Shown: positions 20,271 through 28,574 of the stretch, one piece after another
How the letters are laid out: each line of letters opens with the position of its first letter
Numbering within the stretch: position 1 is the first letter of the stretch
NCBI GenBank assembly: GCA_021401465.1
Contig: JADDMT010000036.1
Coordinates: 186,001 to 250,000 of the forward strand
DNA length: 64,000 nucleotides
Direction of reading: 5' to 3'
Source: Teratosphaeria epicoccoides
Taxonomy: Eukaryota; Ascomycota; Dothideomycetes; Mycosphaerellales; Teratosphaeriaceae
Notes under the pieces: model-generated
Databases searched by the model: none
What the model saw: only the letters and a program-made list of their open reading frames with translations
What the model was told of the DNA's origin: nothing
Position numbers and translations under genes: made by a program

Positions 20271-20577
20271 ATGCCAGTCTTCGCCCTCATCACCGTTCTG
20301 CTGACTGGACTCGGCCTCGGCAGATTTGGTCTCGTCGCTGGTAACTAACGTATATTTCTCACTGGCTGAGGCACAAAGACTGACGTGCATGCTGGACTCG
20401 GTAGCGGCTTGGTGTCACAATCAACATTCGGTGTCAATGCGCTTTTCAGCACTCTGCAAAGTGGCTTCGATGCGTGGCTACGGTGTACCGTTTGTCAACG
20501 GACCCTTCGGTGGTATCGCGGGTGCTGCTGGGATAGCTGGGGCATGGCTATGGGGAAATGAGACGGCGTATGCTTGA
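20271..20577 (+). pseudogene. IFI6/IFI27 (ISG12)-like gene, copy 1, frame-disrupted
   Basis: First member of a four-gene tandem array. Exon 1 (20271-20340) encodes a short hydrophobic head ending GLGLGRFGLVAG-like, with the donor at 20341 in the same place as in the sister genes. The best acceptor (20404) gives an open product of 80 aa to 20577. In that product the family block QSTFGVNALFSTLQS (20418-20462) is read in the wrong frame. That block is open one frame over, while the downstream RGYGVPFVNGPFGGIAGAAG block is back in frame. One base change upstream and one downstream of the block would explain this. It may be a decaying copy, a rapidly diverged protein, or a sequence error. The N-terminal extension seen in copies 3 and 4 is missing. 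Confidence 0.55.
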
Positions 20578-20839
20578 GTGATGTTGGAGACCCCGATGCG
20601 AGTTTGTATGTGATCAGATTGGACAGAGCTCGATAGATTGCGGACTGCGGCGATAATTGAGAGAGACAGGTTGCGAGACAGTATGCCGCTAGCCGTAGTG
20701 TTTGTTTGCAAGTTCAAGCGTTACTTGCCGATATGTTACCACACGAAATCGTGCTGACCCACAGCACCTGCTAGAATCATATCAAAGCGGATAACATAAA
20801 GCAACATGGACGAATACGCTGCCAGAGCAGCGTTCAAAT

Positions 20840-21202
20840 ATGCCCTCGAACAACCCGAGGATGACGACCTTCGCGTTCCTCATGTTCCTCATGGCGGCCA
20901 TCCCGGGACTGACTGCCACGCCATTCCTGACAACCATTGGCATGAGCCGCATCGGTCCTGCTGCCTGTAAGTTGGGGAGAGATCAAGCAACAGATGGACA
21001 CCCACAAACTAACTCGAAAGCAGGTTTTGCAGCTCCATGGTTCCAGTCCACATTCGGCGTCAACGCGCTCTTCAGTACATTGCCGATCGCAGCTATGGGT
21101 GGATATGGGCTTGCTATCGTGAATGGAGTCGTCTCCAGTGTGACTGCTGCTGCCGGCGCCGCTGGAATTCGGTTTGGGTGGAGTTGGAGAGCAGCGGAAT
21201 GA
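20840..21202 (+). CDS. IFI6/IFI27 (ISG12)-like small membrane protein, copy 2
   Basis: Exons are 20840-20966 and 21024-21202, with a 57-nt intron (20967-21023), giving 101 aa. Exon 1 encodes NNPRMTTFAFLMFLMAAIPG, matching the NNPRMTAF block of copy 3, then a hydrophobic hairpin ending RIGPAA. Exon 2 encodes PWFQSTFGVNALFSTLPIAAMGGYG, then a glycine/alanine-rich second membrane hairpin. This is the layout of the Ifi-6-16 family (human IFI6, IFI27/ISG12), small hydrophobic proteins of mitochondria and ER involved in apoptosis and innate responses in animals. Their role in fungi is unknown. The intron is a multiple of three and stop-free, so retention would also give an open frame. An ATG at 20806 in good context is out of frame with the conserved part. 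Confidence 0.7.
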   Translation: MPSNNPRMTTFAFLMFLMAAIPGLTATPFLTTIGMSRIGPAACKLGRDQATDGHPQTNSKAGFAAPWFQSTFGVNALFSTLPIAAMGGYGLAIVNGVVSSVTAAAGAAGIRFGWSWRAAE

Positions 21203-21618
21203 GGCATGATCCGCCATTGGCTCATGGCTTGGTATGACGGACGGCCTTCATACAGCTGTGACGCGTGTGGCGAGGCGTAGCTTGGAGTATCGGTATCGCC
21301 TCTACTTGAGTGTGATTGCAGTCATGATGCGAGCCTGCGCTGATAAGATGGAATGGCTCTTGGATTAAAAAGGACGGTAGCAAGGGCTGATGGTGAGAAG
21401 AGACTGCGGATTAATTCAATATCATCATGATCTCTGCAACATCGTGGACCACCCACCGACATCATTATATGGAAGTAGTGACGACCTCTTTCCTGTTTGG
21501 GAAGACCGGCGGACGGAGCCGTTGGAGCACGGGCTTCACAAAGCATTGAAATGTTGACGTTCAAAATTTCAACATTCCTAGGCAATCATTCAGCAGCGCG
21601 TACAACAGCTTGACCGCG
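21203..21618. other. Intergenic between array copies 2 and 3
   Basis: About 415 bp with no gene. It presumably holds the promoter of copy 3. Confidence 0.4.
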
Positions 21619-22184
21619 ATGGCTGACGCCATAAGGGAGCCCAAACACAACCAGCATGCTCGCGACATCGACACAGCATCACCAAACGGCGGCCATGATT
21701 CTGGCAAAATGCTGGAGGAGGCGGCCAAGAACGCCCTCGAGAATGTCAAGAGGACCTTCGGCGACGCGGTCATCGGGCTCCAGAACACCAAGTGGGAGGA
21801 GCTGCCTAAGAATGTCAAGGACTACATCTATAACAACCCGAGGATGACTGCATTTCAAGTTCTGTCCTTGCTCTTTTGCCAGATTCCTGGCTTGATCGTC
21901 ACTCCAATGTTAGGAATTCTCGGTTTCGGCGGACTTGGTCCTGTGGCAGGTAAGCAGTCGCATTAATTTTTCAGAACCAGAGGCCGTCGCTAACCTCCTT
22001 CGCAGGTACTGCAGCAGCCGGCTTCCAGTCGAGCTTCGGCACGCCGCTGGTTTTCAGGGCCTGCCAGAGTGCAGCCATGGGTGGGTGGGGCGCCGTGGCC
22101 GTCAATGGAATTGTGTCTGGAGGAGCTGCTGCTGCTGGAGTTGTTGGGACCTGGGTCGGGCGGAAGAAGAGCGAAGGAGGATAG
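21619..22184 (+). CDS. IFI6/IFI27 (ISG12)-like membrane protein, copy 3
   Basis: Exons are 21619-21949 and 22006-22184, with a 56-nt intron (21950-22005), giving 169 aa. The N-terminal 75 residues are polar and helical, with an amphipathic EEAAKNALENVKRTFGDAV stretch. NNPRMTAFQVLSLLFCQIPG then leads into a first hydrophobic hairpin ending GFGGLGPVAG, where the phase-1 intron sits. Exon 2 gives AAGFQSSFGTPLVFRACQSAAMGGWG, followed by an A/G-rich second hairpin and a basic tail (GRKKSEGG). The intron position and exon 2 length (179 nt) are the same as in copy 2. It is inferred to be a mitochondrial or ER membrane protein of the Ifi-6-16 family. This is the most complete array member together with copy 4. 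Confidence 0.78.
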
Positions 22185-22446
22185 GCTCGGAGACGTCGCG
22201 GGAGTCAGAGCGATTGACTGGTGAAGCGCTGCTTGACGGACAGTGCAGATCTGTGTCGTCGGCTAGCATGAACGGTGTCGAGTCCTTGACCGACCCCCTC
22301 CAACTCGTCCATAGTGAAAAGTTCTGAACGCTTCCACCATCATCACATTTGCGTCACAGCTACTCGTGACCACGACTGCTACTAACATCGTCCGTTGATC
22401 ATGAAACCTTCCTATCTGACATCCAATCTAACACACCAAGCACGAA

Positions 22447-22934
22447 ATGGGTCAAACATTCAGCTTCGTCCAGGAGGCGGTCAACTCAATCAAGAAAGCC
22501 ATCACAGACATCGCAACCAAGCCCCTCGCGGAGAACATCGAGGACATGCAGGCCTACTGCCGCAACCATCATCGTCAGCTTGCGCTACAAGCCGTTGCAA
22601 TGACCGGCGCCCTGGTCCCAGCCATCGCTGCTGGCCCTGCTCTAGCAGCCATGGGATTCGGTGCTGCTGGACCTATCGCAGGTGTGTACTTTGCTCATCC
22701 CCAAGATTCGTGGATGCTGACGAGACTCTCGCAGGCATGCTAGCGCCGGCCTGGCAGTCTATGCTCGGTACAGGGGCATTGTTCAGTACCCTGCAGAGCG
22801 CTGCGATGGGTGGGTACGGTGTTGCGGCTGTCAATGCCGCCGCCACGAGCGGTGCTTTGACCACGGTGGTTGCCGCCGAGCTGGCGAAGAAGCGCAAGCC
22901 AGACGACGACGAGGGCGATGGAGGACCCGAGTGA
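22447..22934 (+). CDS. IFI6/IFI27 (ISG12)-like membrane protein, copy 4
   Basis: Exons are 22447-22681 and 22735-22934, with a 53-nt intron (22682-22734), giving 144 aa. The N terminus MGQTFSF fits the N-myristoylation pattern (Gly2, Ser6). A polar helical region follows (QEAVNSIKKAITDIATK). The hairpin core PALAAMGFGAAGPIAG ends at the conserved phase-1 splice. Exon 2 gives APAWQSMLGTGALFSTLQSA and AMGGYGVAAVNAA, then a charged tail KKRKPDDDEGDGG that is absent from the other copies. The GF..AGPIAG and LFSTLQSAAMGG elements are the best match in the array to vertebrate IFI27-type proteins. The inferred localisation is membrane; myristoylation is a prediction from the first six residues only. 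Confidence 0.8.
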
Positions 22935-23502
22935 GCACAGGACTGGGTACTGAGGACGAGTCGCAGGTATTTTGACGTCTGTCCACATGCACTCAAGCGG
23001 ACTGTGACTTGTCCCACGACCCGAGACAAATCTGGACTTGCAATCGGAGCCCATGTATTCGCTCTTGGAACTTGACAATGCCAAGGGAATCGATATATGT
23101 AGCTATCCGGAGCTTGGGTTTGAACAAGCGACAGTTCCGTCGTCTCGGTACCCGTGGTTTCGGACTGAAAATGGAGAAAGCCTTTAGATCGACCGGGTGA
23201 GCCTAGAATTTGCCACGTCGACCAAGACGCTTTGCTGTGCACGTGAGCTTGTTCCATTGCCCGATCCAACTAATGCCGGCGATCGTTTCATATACTACGA
23301 GTCCATCCTTTTCACCCCTCCTTGACATTGAATCGCCAGTAGTTCTTCGGCGACGATTTGAAAAGTGATACAGCGCTACCGAGCCGTCACTGATCAAGTA
23401 GCAAGCACCTGCATCGCACACACTCCAAGCCTCAATAACGACCCGACGTCCTGCTGCTGCAAGTCGATCACAACTCTAGCATCCACGCAGCCATCCACAA
23501 GG
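22935..23502. other. Intergenic, no gene seen
   Basis: This separates the ISG12-like array from the secreted peptide gene. No domain-bearing open frame was found. Confidence 0.4.
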
Positions 23503-23736
23503 ATGGAGATCGCGATTCTTCCCATCTGTCTCTTGGCCTCTGCTGCTGAGGTCCTAGCCTATTGCAGCGTATCATGCCCTAGTGGCGTACGTTCTCACCT
23601 CCACTACATCTGCTTGCGCAACTGATACTGATGAGACAACTCGACGCAGCATATTATCACTTCCTGCGCTTGCGGGCAAATGACGACTTGTCCAACCGGG
23701 GAGGGTGAACCTGGCCCAAAATTGAAGTGCGCATGA
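23503..23736 (+). CDS. Small secreted cysteine-rich peptide (candidate effector or antimicrobial)
   Basis: Exons are 23503-23586 and 23650-23736, with a 63-nt intron (23587-23649, GTACGT...GACGCAG), giving 56 aa. Residues 1-19 form a signal peptide (MEIAILPICLLASAAEVLA). The predicted mature peptide of about 37 residues holds six cysteines at 21, 25, 34, 36, 42 and 55, so three disulfides are possible. The order is C-x3-C-x8-C-x-C-x5-C-x12-C. There is no match to a family I know. The size, signal peptide and cysteine content are those of fungal small secreted proteins. A coding function is supported by a phase-0 splice that joins two cysteine-rich exons. No toxin or effector activity can be claimed from sequence. 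Confidence 0.55.
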
Positions 23737-24328
23737 GTATTTTCTGCCCTTCACTACCCTGTCCGGCTGCACCATGTGATTGAAGGGCCAGAGGCGGTCA
23801 CGATCTGACAAAAGCACCGGTCGTAGTGAAGCAGAAGACGTGGTTTACCCGTGGTCAGCCATGAGCAGATTTCATATCGCAGCGGGAGCAGCTATTAGGA
23901 TCCGTTTCTTTCTACGAATGTCTCGAGGATATCGCGTCAACAAATGTTCATCTGGTTGGGCTTCCCGTCCGGAACATACTGGGCAGCTATCGAAAAGATC
24001 TCAAATAATTATCGCTGACCTGCATCTGGGTTGATGGGTGTCTGCAACATTGTCTCTGCGTGCCGTCCTCCTCACTCGATCGACGGGGCTAGTGCATTTG
24101 TGCCAGATGTGCTGGCATTGAAGCTGGGCCGATGATCGACACGCTCAAGAGCGCTGCGGAGTGCAAGAGCTGTGATGCAACTGTCAATGCGGCCGCCAAT
24201 GCAAAGTCCAATGCTGCCATTCATCCTGACGTAGGCGTGACCATGGTCGCAGTCTTGAAGGCCGCCGCTCGACGATTTCGAGGATCGTGGGCGAGCGTCT
24301 GCTCGTATAGTCTATCGCAGTCCTGACC
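23737..24328. other. Intergenic, no supported gene
   Basis: Contains a short open frame (24132-24326) without signal peptide or domain, partly opposite the 3' end of the SGF11 gene. It is not called as a gene. Confidence 0.4.
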
Positions 24329-25474
24329 TCACTCTCCCACAAAACTCCCGTCATCCACGAAACTGCCGTCATTACTGTCAATCCTGTCCATCTTCTCGCC
24401 ACCTAACGCCGTGCTCTGGCTGCCGATGCTAGTGGTGCTGCTCACGCGATTGAGTTTCTGGCGCTTCTTCACGTGGACGCTGTCCTCCTCGTCACCTTCG
24501 TCACCCAACAACATCTCGTCTCTGTCCCGTTTGCCGTCGCCCGCCACGGAAGAAGGTGCCGGACTGGCTCTATCTGACTTCTGTGCCGAACCTGGCGGTC
24601 TCTTTGCAGGCAGCGCTTTGGGTGGCCTACCAACGGCTCCACCAGAAAGCGACTTGTCTTTTTTCAGTTTGCTGTTCAGGCCCTTTTTGAGAAGCTTCTT
24701 CCTCACGCCACCAGAGCCTTTCATCGCCAAATCGTCCTCCTCATCTTCTTCGGGCTTCACATTTTCCTGGCTTGGGTTGGGCGTGCCGCCTCTGCTCCCG
24801 GAAGGAGTGGATCCGTTCATTTTAGCCATAGCGTTCCTACTCGCCGCCCGTCCGCTCAAGCCCATGCATTGCTCCAAGTGCTTGGCGAACCTCGTGATAA
24901 GTAAGCTTCGCTTGCAGCTCGGACAAGTGTGCCAGGGAACGTATTCTCCTTTCTTCAGCTTTTCGTCGATCTTATTGGCTTTCTTCTCGCCCTTCTCCAG
25001 CTTCTTATCCTTGTCACCGCCGCCTTCACCATTCTCCGATGGACTTGGCGGACCTGTGCCATTTGCCTGTGATGTCTCATCCGGCGTGCCTTCGCCGTCT
25101 CTCTTGGCATTCGCCTTGGCCTGCTCGCGCTCCTTCTTAGTTGGCGGGCGTCCCGTGGCATCGGCTTTGGGAAAAGGGTTATCGTAGATGTCGTGGCCCG
25201 GTCTCCGAGACCACGGCTTTCGATCGCAGTACTGAGTGTCCTTGGGCGGATCTGAAGTTGCGCCGCGTACCTTCGGTGCAAGTGGCGGATCGAGCAGGCG
25301 CGGAAGCCTGCATTTGTCGCAGAGCGGAAGTTTGGTCTGCGGGTCGAGGCTGTTGATCATGAGCTTGTGATTACGATGCTCGGTGATGAGGATATCGTGG
25401 ATGATGTTCTCCAAGGCATTGGTGAAAAGCTGCTGCGCGATTTGTGGCAGACCCGGCTGCTTGCTCGACGACAT
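24329..25474 (-). CDS. SGF11: SAGA deubiquitinase-module subunit Sgf11
   Basis: Single exon, 381 aa. The N-terminal helix (LPQIAQQLFTNALENIIHDIL) is the segment with which Sgf11 docks onto Sus1/Sgf73. The zinc finger lies at about residues 180-215: WHTCPSCKRSLLITRFAKHLEQCMGLSG, a C-x2-C-x10-H-x3-C pattern characteristic of the Sgf11/ATXN7L3 finger that contacts the nucleosome. An early CDKC motif (CDKCRLPRLLDPP) may bind a second zinc or be structural. The rest is long, charged and disordered, with lysine-rich blocks and S/T-rich repeats near the end (NDGSFVDDGSFVGE). It is much longer than yeast Sgf11 (99 aa), as is usual in filamentous fungi. Role: activation of Ubp8 for H2B deubiquitination in SAGA co-activation. 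Confidence 0.88.
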   Translation of the reverse strand: MSSSKQPGLPQIAQQLFTNALENIIHDILITEHRNHKLMINSLDPQTKLPLCDKCRLPRLLDPPLAPKVRGATSDPPKDTQYCDRKPWSRRPGHDIYDNPFPKADATGRPPTKKEREQAKANAKRDGEGTPDETSQANGTGPPSPSENGEGGGDKDKKLEKGEKKANKIDEKLKKGEYVPWHTCPSCKRSLLITRFAKHLEQCMGLSGRAASRNAMAKMNGSTPSGSRGGTPNPSQENVKPEEDEEDDLAMKGSGGVRKKLLKKGLNSKLKKDKSLSGGAVGRPPKALPAKRPPGSAQKSDRASPAPSSVAGDGKRDRDEMLLGDEGDEEDSVHVKKRQKLNRVSSTTSIGSQSTALGGEKMDRIDSNDGSFVDDGSFVGE

Positions 25475-26103
25475 GCTGGCATACGGGTAGAAGCCTGATC
25501 TGAGCCCGATAAGGCTTGGAAGTATTCTGCCAATCGTGTCTTCAATGACTAAGCTCTTGCAGGCTACACGCTGTGTCCGTGTCCTTCCGCGGTGATCTTC
25601 AAGAGCATGCTCCCTTTGAGGGCCGGGGTACAGATCACTTCTCGAGGGTTGGCTAGTCCCTTGTCACGATAGTCTTCCCGCTAGTGCCTTCAACCACAAT
25701 GACTAAGATCAAGATCCACCGCTCACTCGACAGTCGTCCCGAGAGCTGTCACACGCTCAATTGGATGGTAGCACATCTCGTCGGCTGACTGACAGCAGGC
25801 GCGACTTGAGCAATCAGGTACACGGTCCACTCGCGTGGCTAGCTACCGTCCCTGCAGCGGCGATGGCACGGGACGATCCCGCCGGGTACGCGTTCCAGGC
25901 TGTCGGGTCGATCTTCCAAACGAGCGATGGCAAACCAATTCATCGGGCTACAGGTGCACAGTGAAAAGCCCAGCCGCTCGTCACTAATATGGGCCTCGCT
26001 TCCATCGAAGCTTTAGTCCAACGGCAGCATCACTGATACAGGGGGCATTATGCCACGCTTCCGGCTCGAATGGTGAATTCGAAGACAATAGAGCCTCGCA
26101 CAT
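25475..26103. other. Intergenic, upstream of SGF11
   Basis: About 630 bp of promoter and 5' region for the minus-strand SGF11 gene. No other feature was seen. Confidence 0.35.
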
Positions 26104-26890
26104 GTGAGTCCTGCCAAACCTGGAAGGCCGGAAGTTTTCTCGAGCAACATCCCATCCGCCACCACAACCTCCACATCACACCTCGGACTCGGCGACCTTG
26201 TCAAGATCGCTGCCTACATCACCATTCCTCCCACCGAGAGCACAACCCAAAGCGCCAGATCGCATAGCCACGCTCTGTCGCTTGGGATATTCAACTCGGT
26301 CATGAGTCCGGTAGTAGCTTTCACGATATGCGGCTACGCAGCATGTCAGTCTTTTGCTTTCCTGTATGCAGTGCAGAGTGATGTCGACTCACCTCGACGA
26401 CGAGTCAGGCAACAACGAAAGCCAAGGAAGTGACGATGAGACAGATAGCGACAGCTACGTAGCCCTGAATGCGTCTGCTGTCCTCGAGCTGGTCGCTGCT
26501 GCGCTCGGCAACACCCACATTTTCGCAGTCTTGACTGAGGTACTTGTCTCGACTGGTGGGCAAGAGACCGAGGCTTTCTTCCGCTTCATTCTCGAATCAT
26601 GCTGTGGTCGGTCTGGTACTGTGTCCGTCCGCTTGTGTGTGGGTCATGAGCGGCATTCTGGCTATTTGTATCATCACCCTGTGGTTGAAGGGCAGCACAC
26701 GTTCTGCTTGTGGCAGAAGAAAAGATGGAAAAGTCTCTCCGTGGAAATTCGAGATCTAGAAGGCAGCAGAATTGCAGTTGCAGTACTGGTAAGCATGTGT
26801 CTTTTGTATGCAACCAATACATACTCCTCCGTTACCACCCTTGGGTTGAGGCCAAAGCCAAGACGCATAGCGACGTCCCGCGCATTATGA
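26104..26890 (+). CDS. Unresolved possible small membrane protein locus
   Basis: Two open segments look protein-like but no complete model could be built. Segment 1 (26104 to about 26343) has no ATG before a late internal one. It reads LGLGDLVKIAAYITIPPTES and ends in a hydrophobic helix, SLGIFNSVMSPVVAFTICGY. Segment 2 (from about 26409 to 26890) is acidic at first (NNESQGSDDETDSDSY), then moderately hydrophobic. A GT-AG pair, 26346 to about 26409, could join them in frame. The upstream start exon was not found. No family is recognised. It may be a real gene with an unseen first exon, or a chance reading. Confidence 0.2.
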
Positions 26891-27180
26891 ATCTCCACAC
26901 AAGATCAGACTGCAGGCGTATTTGCCTCTGACGGGGTGCTATGAACGGGCGAGATAACGGCTCTACTGCCCAGAGCGGGCAAAGGGCTAACTTCCATACA
27001 CACCGTAATCCATTTTTTTCTGGTAGTCGTACTATTCAGGGACCAGGTCGACTTTCACCTTTCCCATCTAATTGAAGCAAGTCTCCCGAGTTACCAAACA
27101 ATTGCGTCAGACGTAAATGGAAGCGACAGCGAGTTCTGACCCCTCGAACGAGCTCCAGTCTGACGACACTCCTCGCCGTC

Positions 27181-27578
27181 TCAACTGTGCGGCGTGACGG
27201 TGTTGTTCCTCGCTGGCGACCCGATCTCCGCATCATGATTGTCCTAGAGGATGAACTCAGCTCCCTTCAAGCAGGTACTTATCGATGAGAACGTACATCC
27301 AGCACCCATTGTATAAACAGCACAAACATGCCGCACAATAGCAGGAACCAGGAAATGCTCATGAGCCGAACTAGCGACGGCGACAGACGGCGCTCTGCAT
27401 GCTTCTGTGATTCTAAAAATGCTGGATCGCGGCATACGCTGGTCTCGCGTTGTATTTGCCGCCGACTGCTCGAGCTGGCGGATCCGATGCTGTTATATCG
27501 CTCCTTAGGCAGGAGAGGATCGATCTCGTCTCTGCTCGGATTTGAGACGCTGTTTCGCGCTTGATTCGCCCGTGTCAT
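27181..27578 (-). CDS. Small single-pass membrane protein, unknown
   Basis: Minus-strand exons 27297-27578 and 27181-27243, with a 53-nt intron (27244-27296), give 114 aa; without splicing the frame stops after 99 aa. The start MTRANQARNS at 27578 was chosen over an upstream open extension. Residues 1-65 are polar with a DPLLPKE motif (a possible acidic dileucine-type sorting signal). A basic stretch follows (KHAERRLSPSLVR), then one transmembrane helix (ISWFLLLCGMFVLFIQWVLD) near residues 75-94. The spliced C terminus is short and polar (DNHDAEIGSPARNN). The basic side suggests the N terminus faces the cytosol. No family is recognised. Confidence 0.5.
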
Positions 27579-28127
27579 TGTGATATTGTCGTTGGGACGG
27601 CTGGCAATTTGGATACGAATTTCAGTGCCTTTGAGCAACCGGATGGGATTGCGAAGGCACAGCATGACGCGAAGGAGGATTGGAAGCGGAGGGTTGCGTG
27701 CCTGTATCCACTATCATGTGGATAAAGCTTCACAAAGCTCCACATTGCGTTACAAGGTAGGAGAGGTAAGCAAGCTCGGGGTCATCAAGGTTTGCTTACC
27801 CATCGGATCTGTTGACACAGGCTATAATACAGTAGGATTCTGAGCTTGTCGCCCTACTTACGCTCACACTTTGTCACGACATCTTGGTCCTCCATTCATT
27901 ACCGCATATCTATCTCGTACCCGTGACAAGATCGTTGACATTCGGCAGTGGCGAGCTGCTGTGGTTTGGCGAGGTGGCCTCTGGATGCTCCTGCACCCTC
28001 TGCTCTCTGCTCTTGTACCAGCTCTTCGTCCAGGTGGACTACAGAATGAGTTCAATTAGCGCTTAGTCCACAATGGCTGCACGACAAAGTCTCGATTTCA
28101 GCTTGTCACCTCTAACTTTGACGTGGA
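27579..28127. other. Intergenic, no gene seen
   Basis: About 550 bp without a supported coding region or repeat. Confidence 0.4.
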
Positions 28128-28574
28128 TCACCATACCTCGTCATCGTGCTTTGTGGTTTGCTTGGCATTCTGCTTGTCCTCAAACGACCGATCCTTAGTG
28201 CCCTGGCCGACCTCACTTGTGGTGGTACTCTCGGAGTCTCCCAGCTTCGTAGCATTGCCAGGCTGATATCCTCGCTTCCCACCTGCAGAGCTGAACCGCT
28301 TCTCGATGTTCTCGGATCCTTGCGTATTGAACGGCTCGCCTGTAGGGCTCTTTGGTGGTGTGGGCCAGAGACCGATGCCGTAGCTTCCAACTCCTAAAAG
28401 AGCGCAGCCGCCCAAGATGACATAGCCGTTGTTGAGCGGTGACTTGGAGGGCGGACCTTGGTTTGGAGTCGATTTCTGGCTTTCACGGCGTATGGTGGAG
28501 GGGACTGCGGTGTTCGCGAGGCGAGAGGCTTGCTGTGAGACGGCGCGCTTGGTCCTGAGCGTTGTGGTCTGCAT
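28128..28574 (-). CDS. Small protein with predicted mitochondrial leader and one membrane segment
   Basis: Single exon of 148 aa from MQTTTLRTKRAVSQQASRLA at 28574. The leader is rich in R, K, S, T and A with no acidic residue for about 35 residues, as in mitochondrial presequences. A hydrophobic glycine-rich helix (NNGYVILGGCALLGVGSYGI) follows at about residues 58-80, then a polar, disordered tail ending HDDEVW. The frame remains open upstream to about 28660 (a reading that includes PLYYQNKLPKK), so an upstream exon is possible. The layout (presequence, single helix, soluble tail) matches small inner-membrane proteins of fungi. I do not recognise the family. Confidence 0.55.
   Translation of the reverse strand: MQTTTLRTKRAVSQQASRLANTAVPSTIRRESQKSTPNQGPPSKSPLNNGYVILGGCALLGVGSYGIGLWPTPPKSPTGEPFNTQGSENIEKRFSSAGGKRGYQPGNATKLGDSESTTTSEVGQGTKDRSFEDKQNAKQTTKHDDEVW

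Noticed and set aside
20127..20390. Minus-strand open frame over the first ISG12-like copy
   Set aside because: The plus-strand frames carry the family motifs; the antisense frame has none.
24132..24326. 64-codon open frame with A- and C-containing sequence, considered as a second small secreted protein
   Set aside because: It has no signal peptide at its start and the cysteines are few. It is probably chance.
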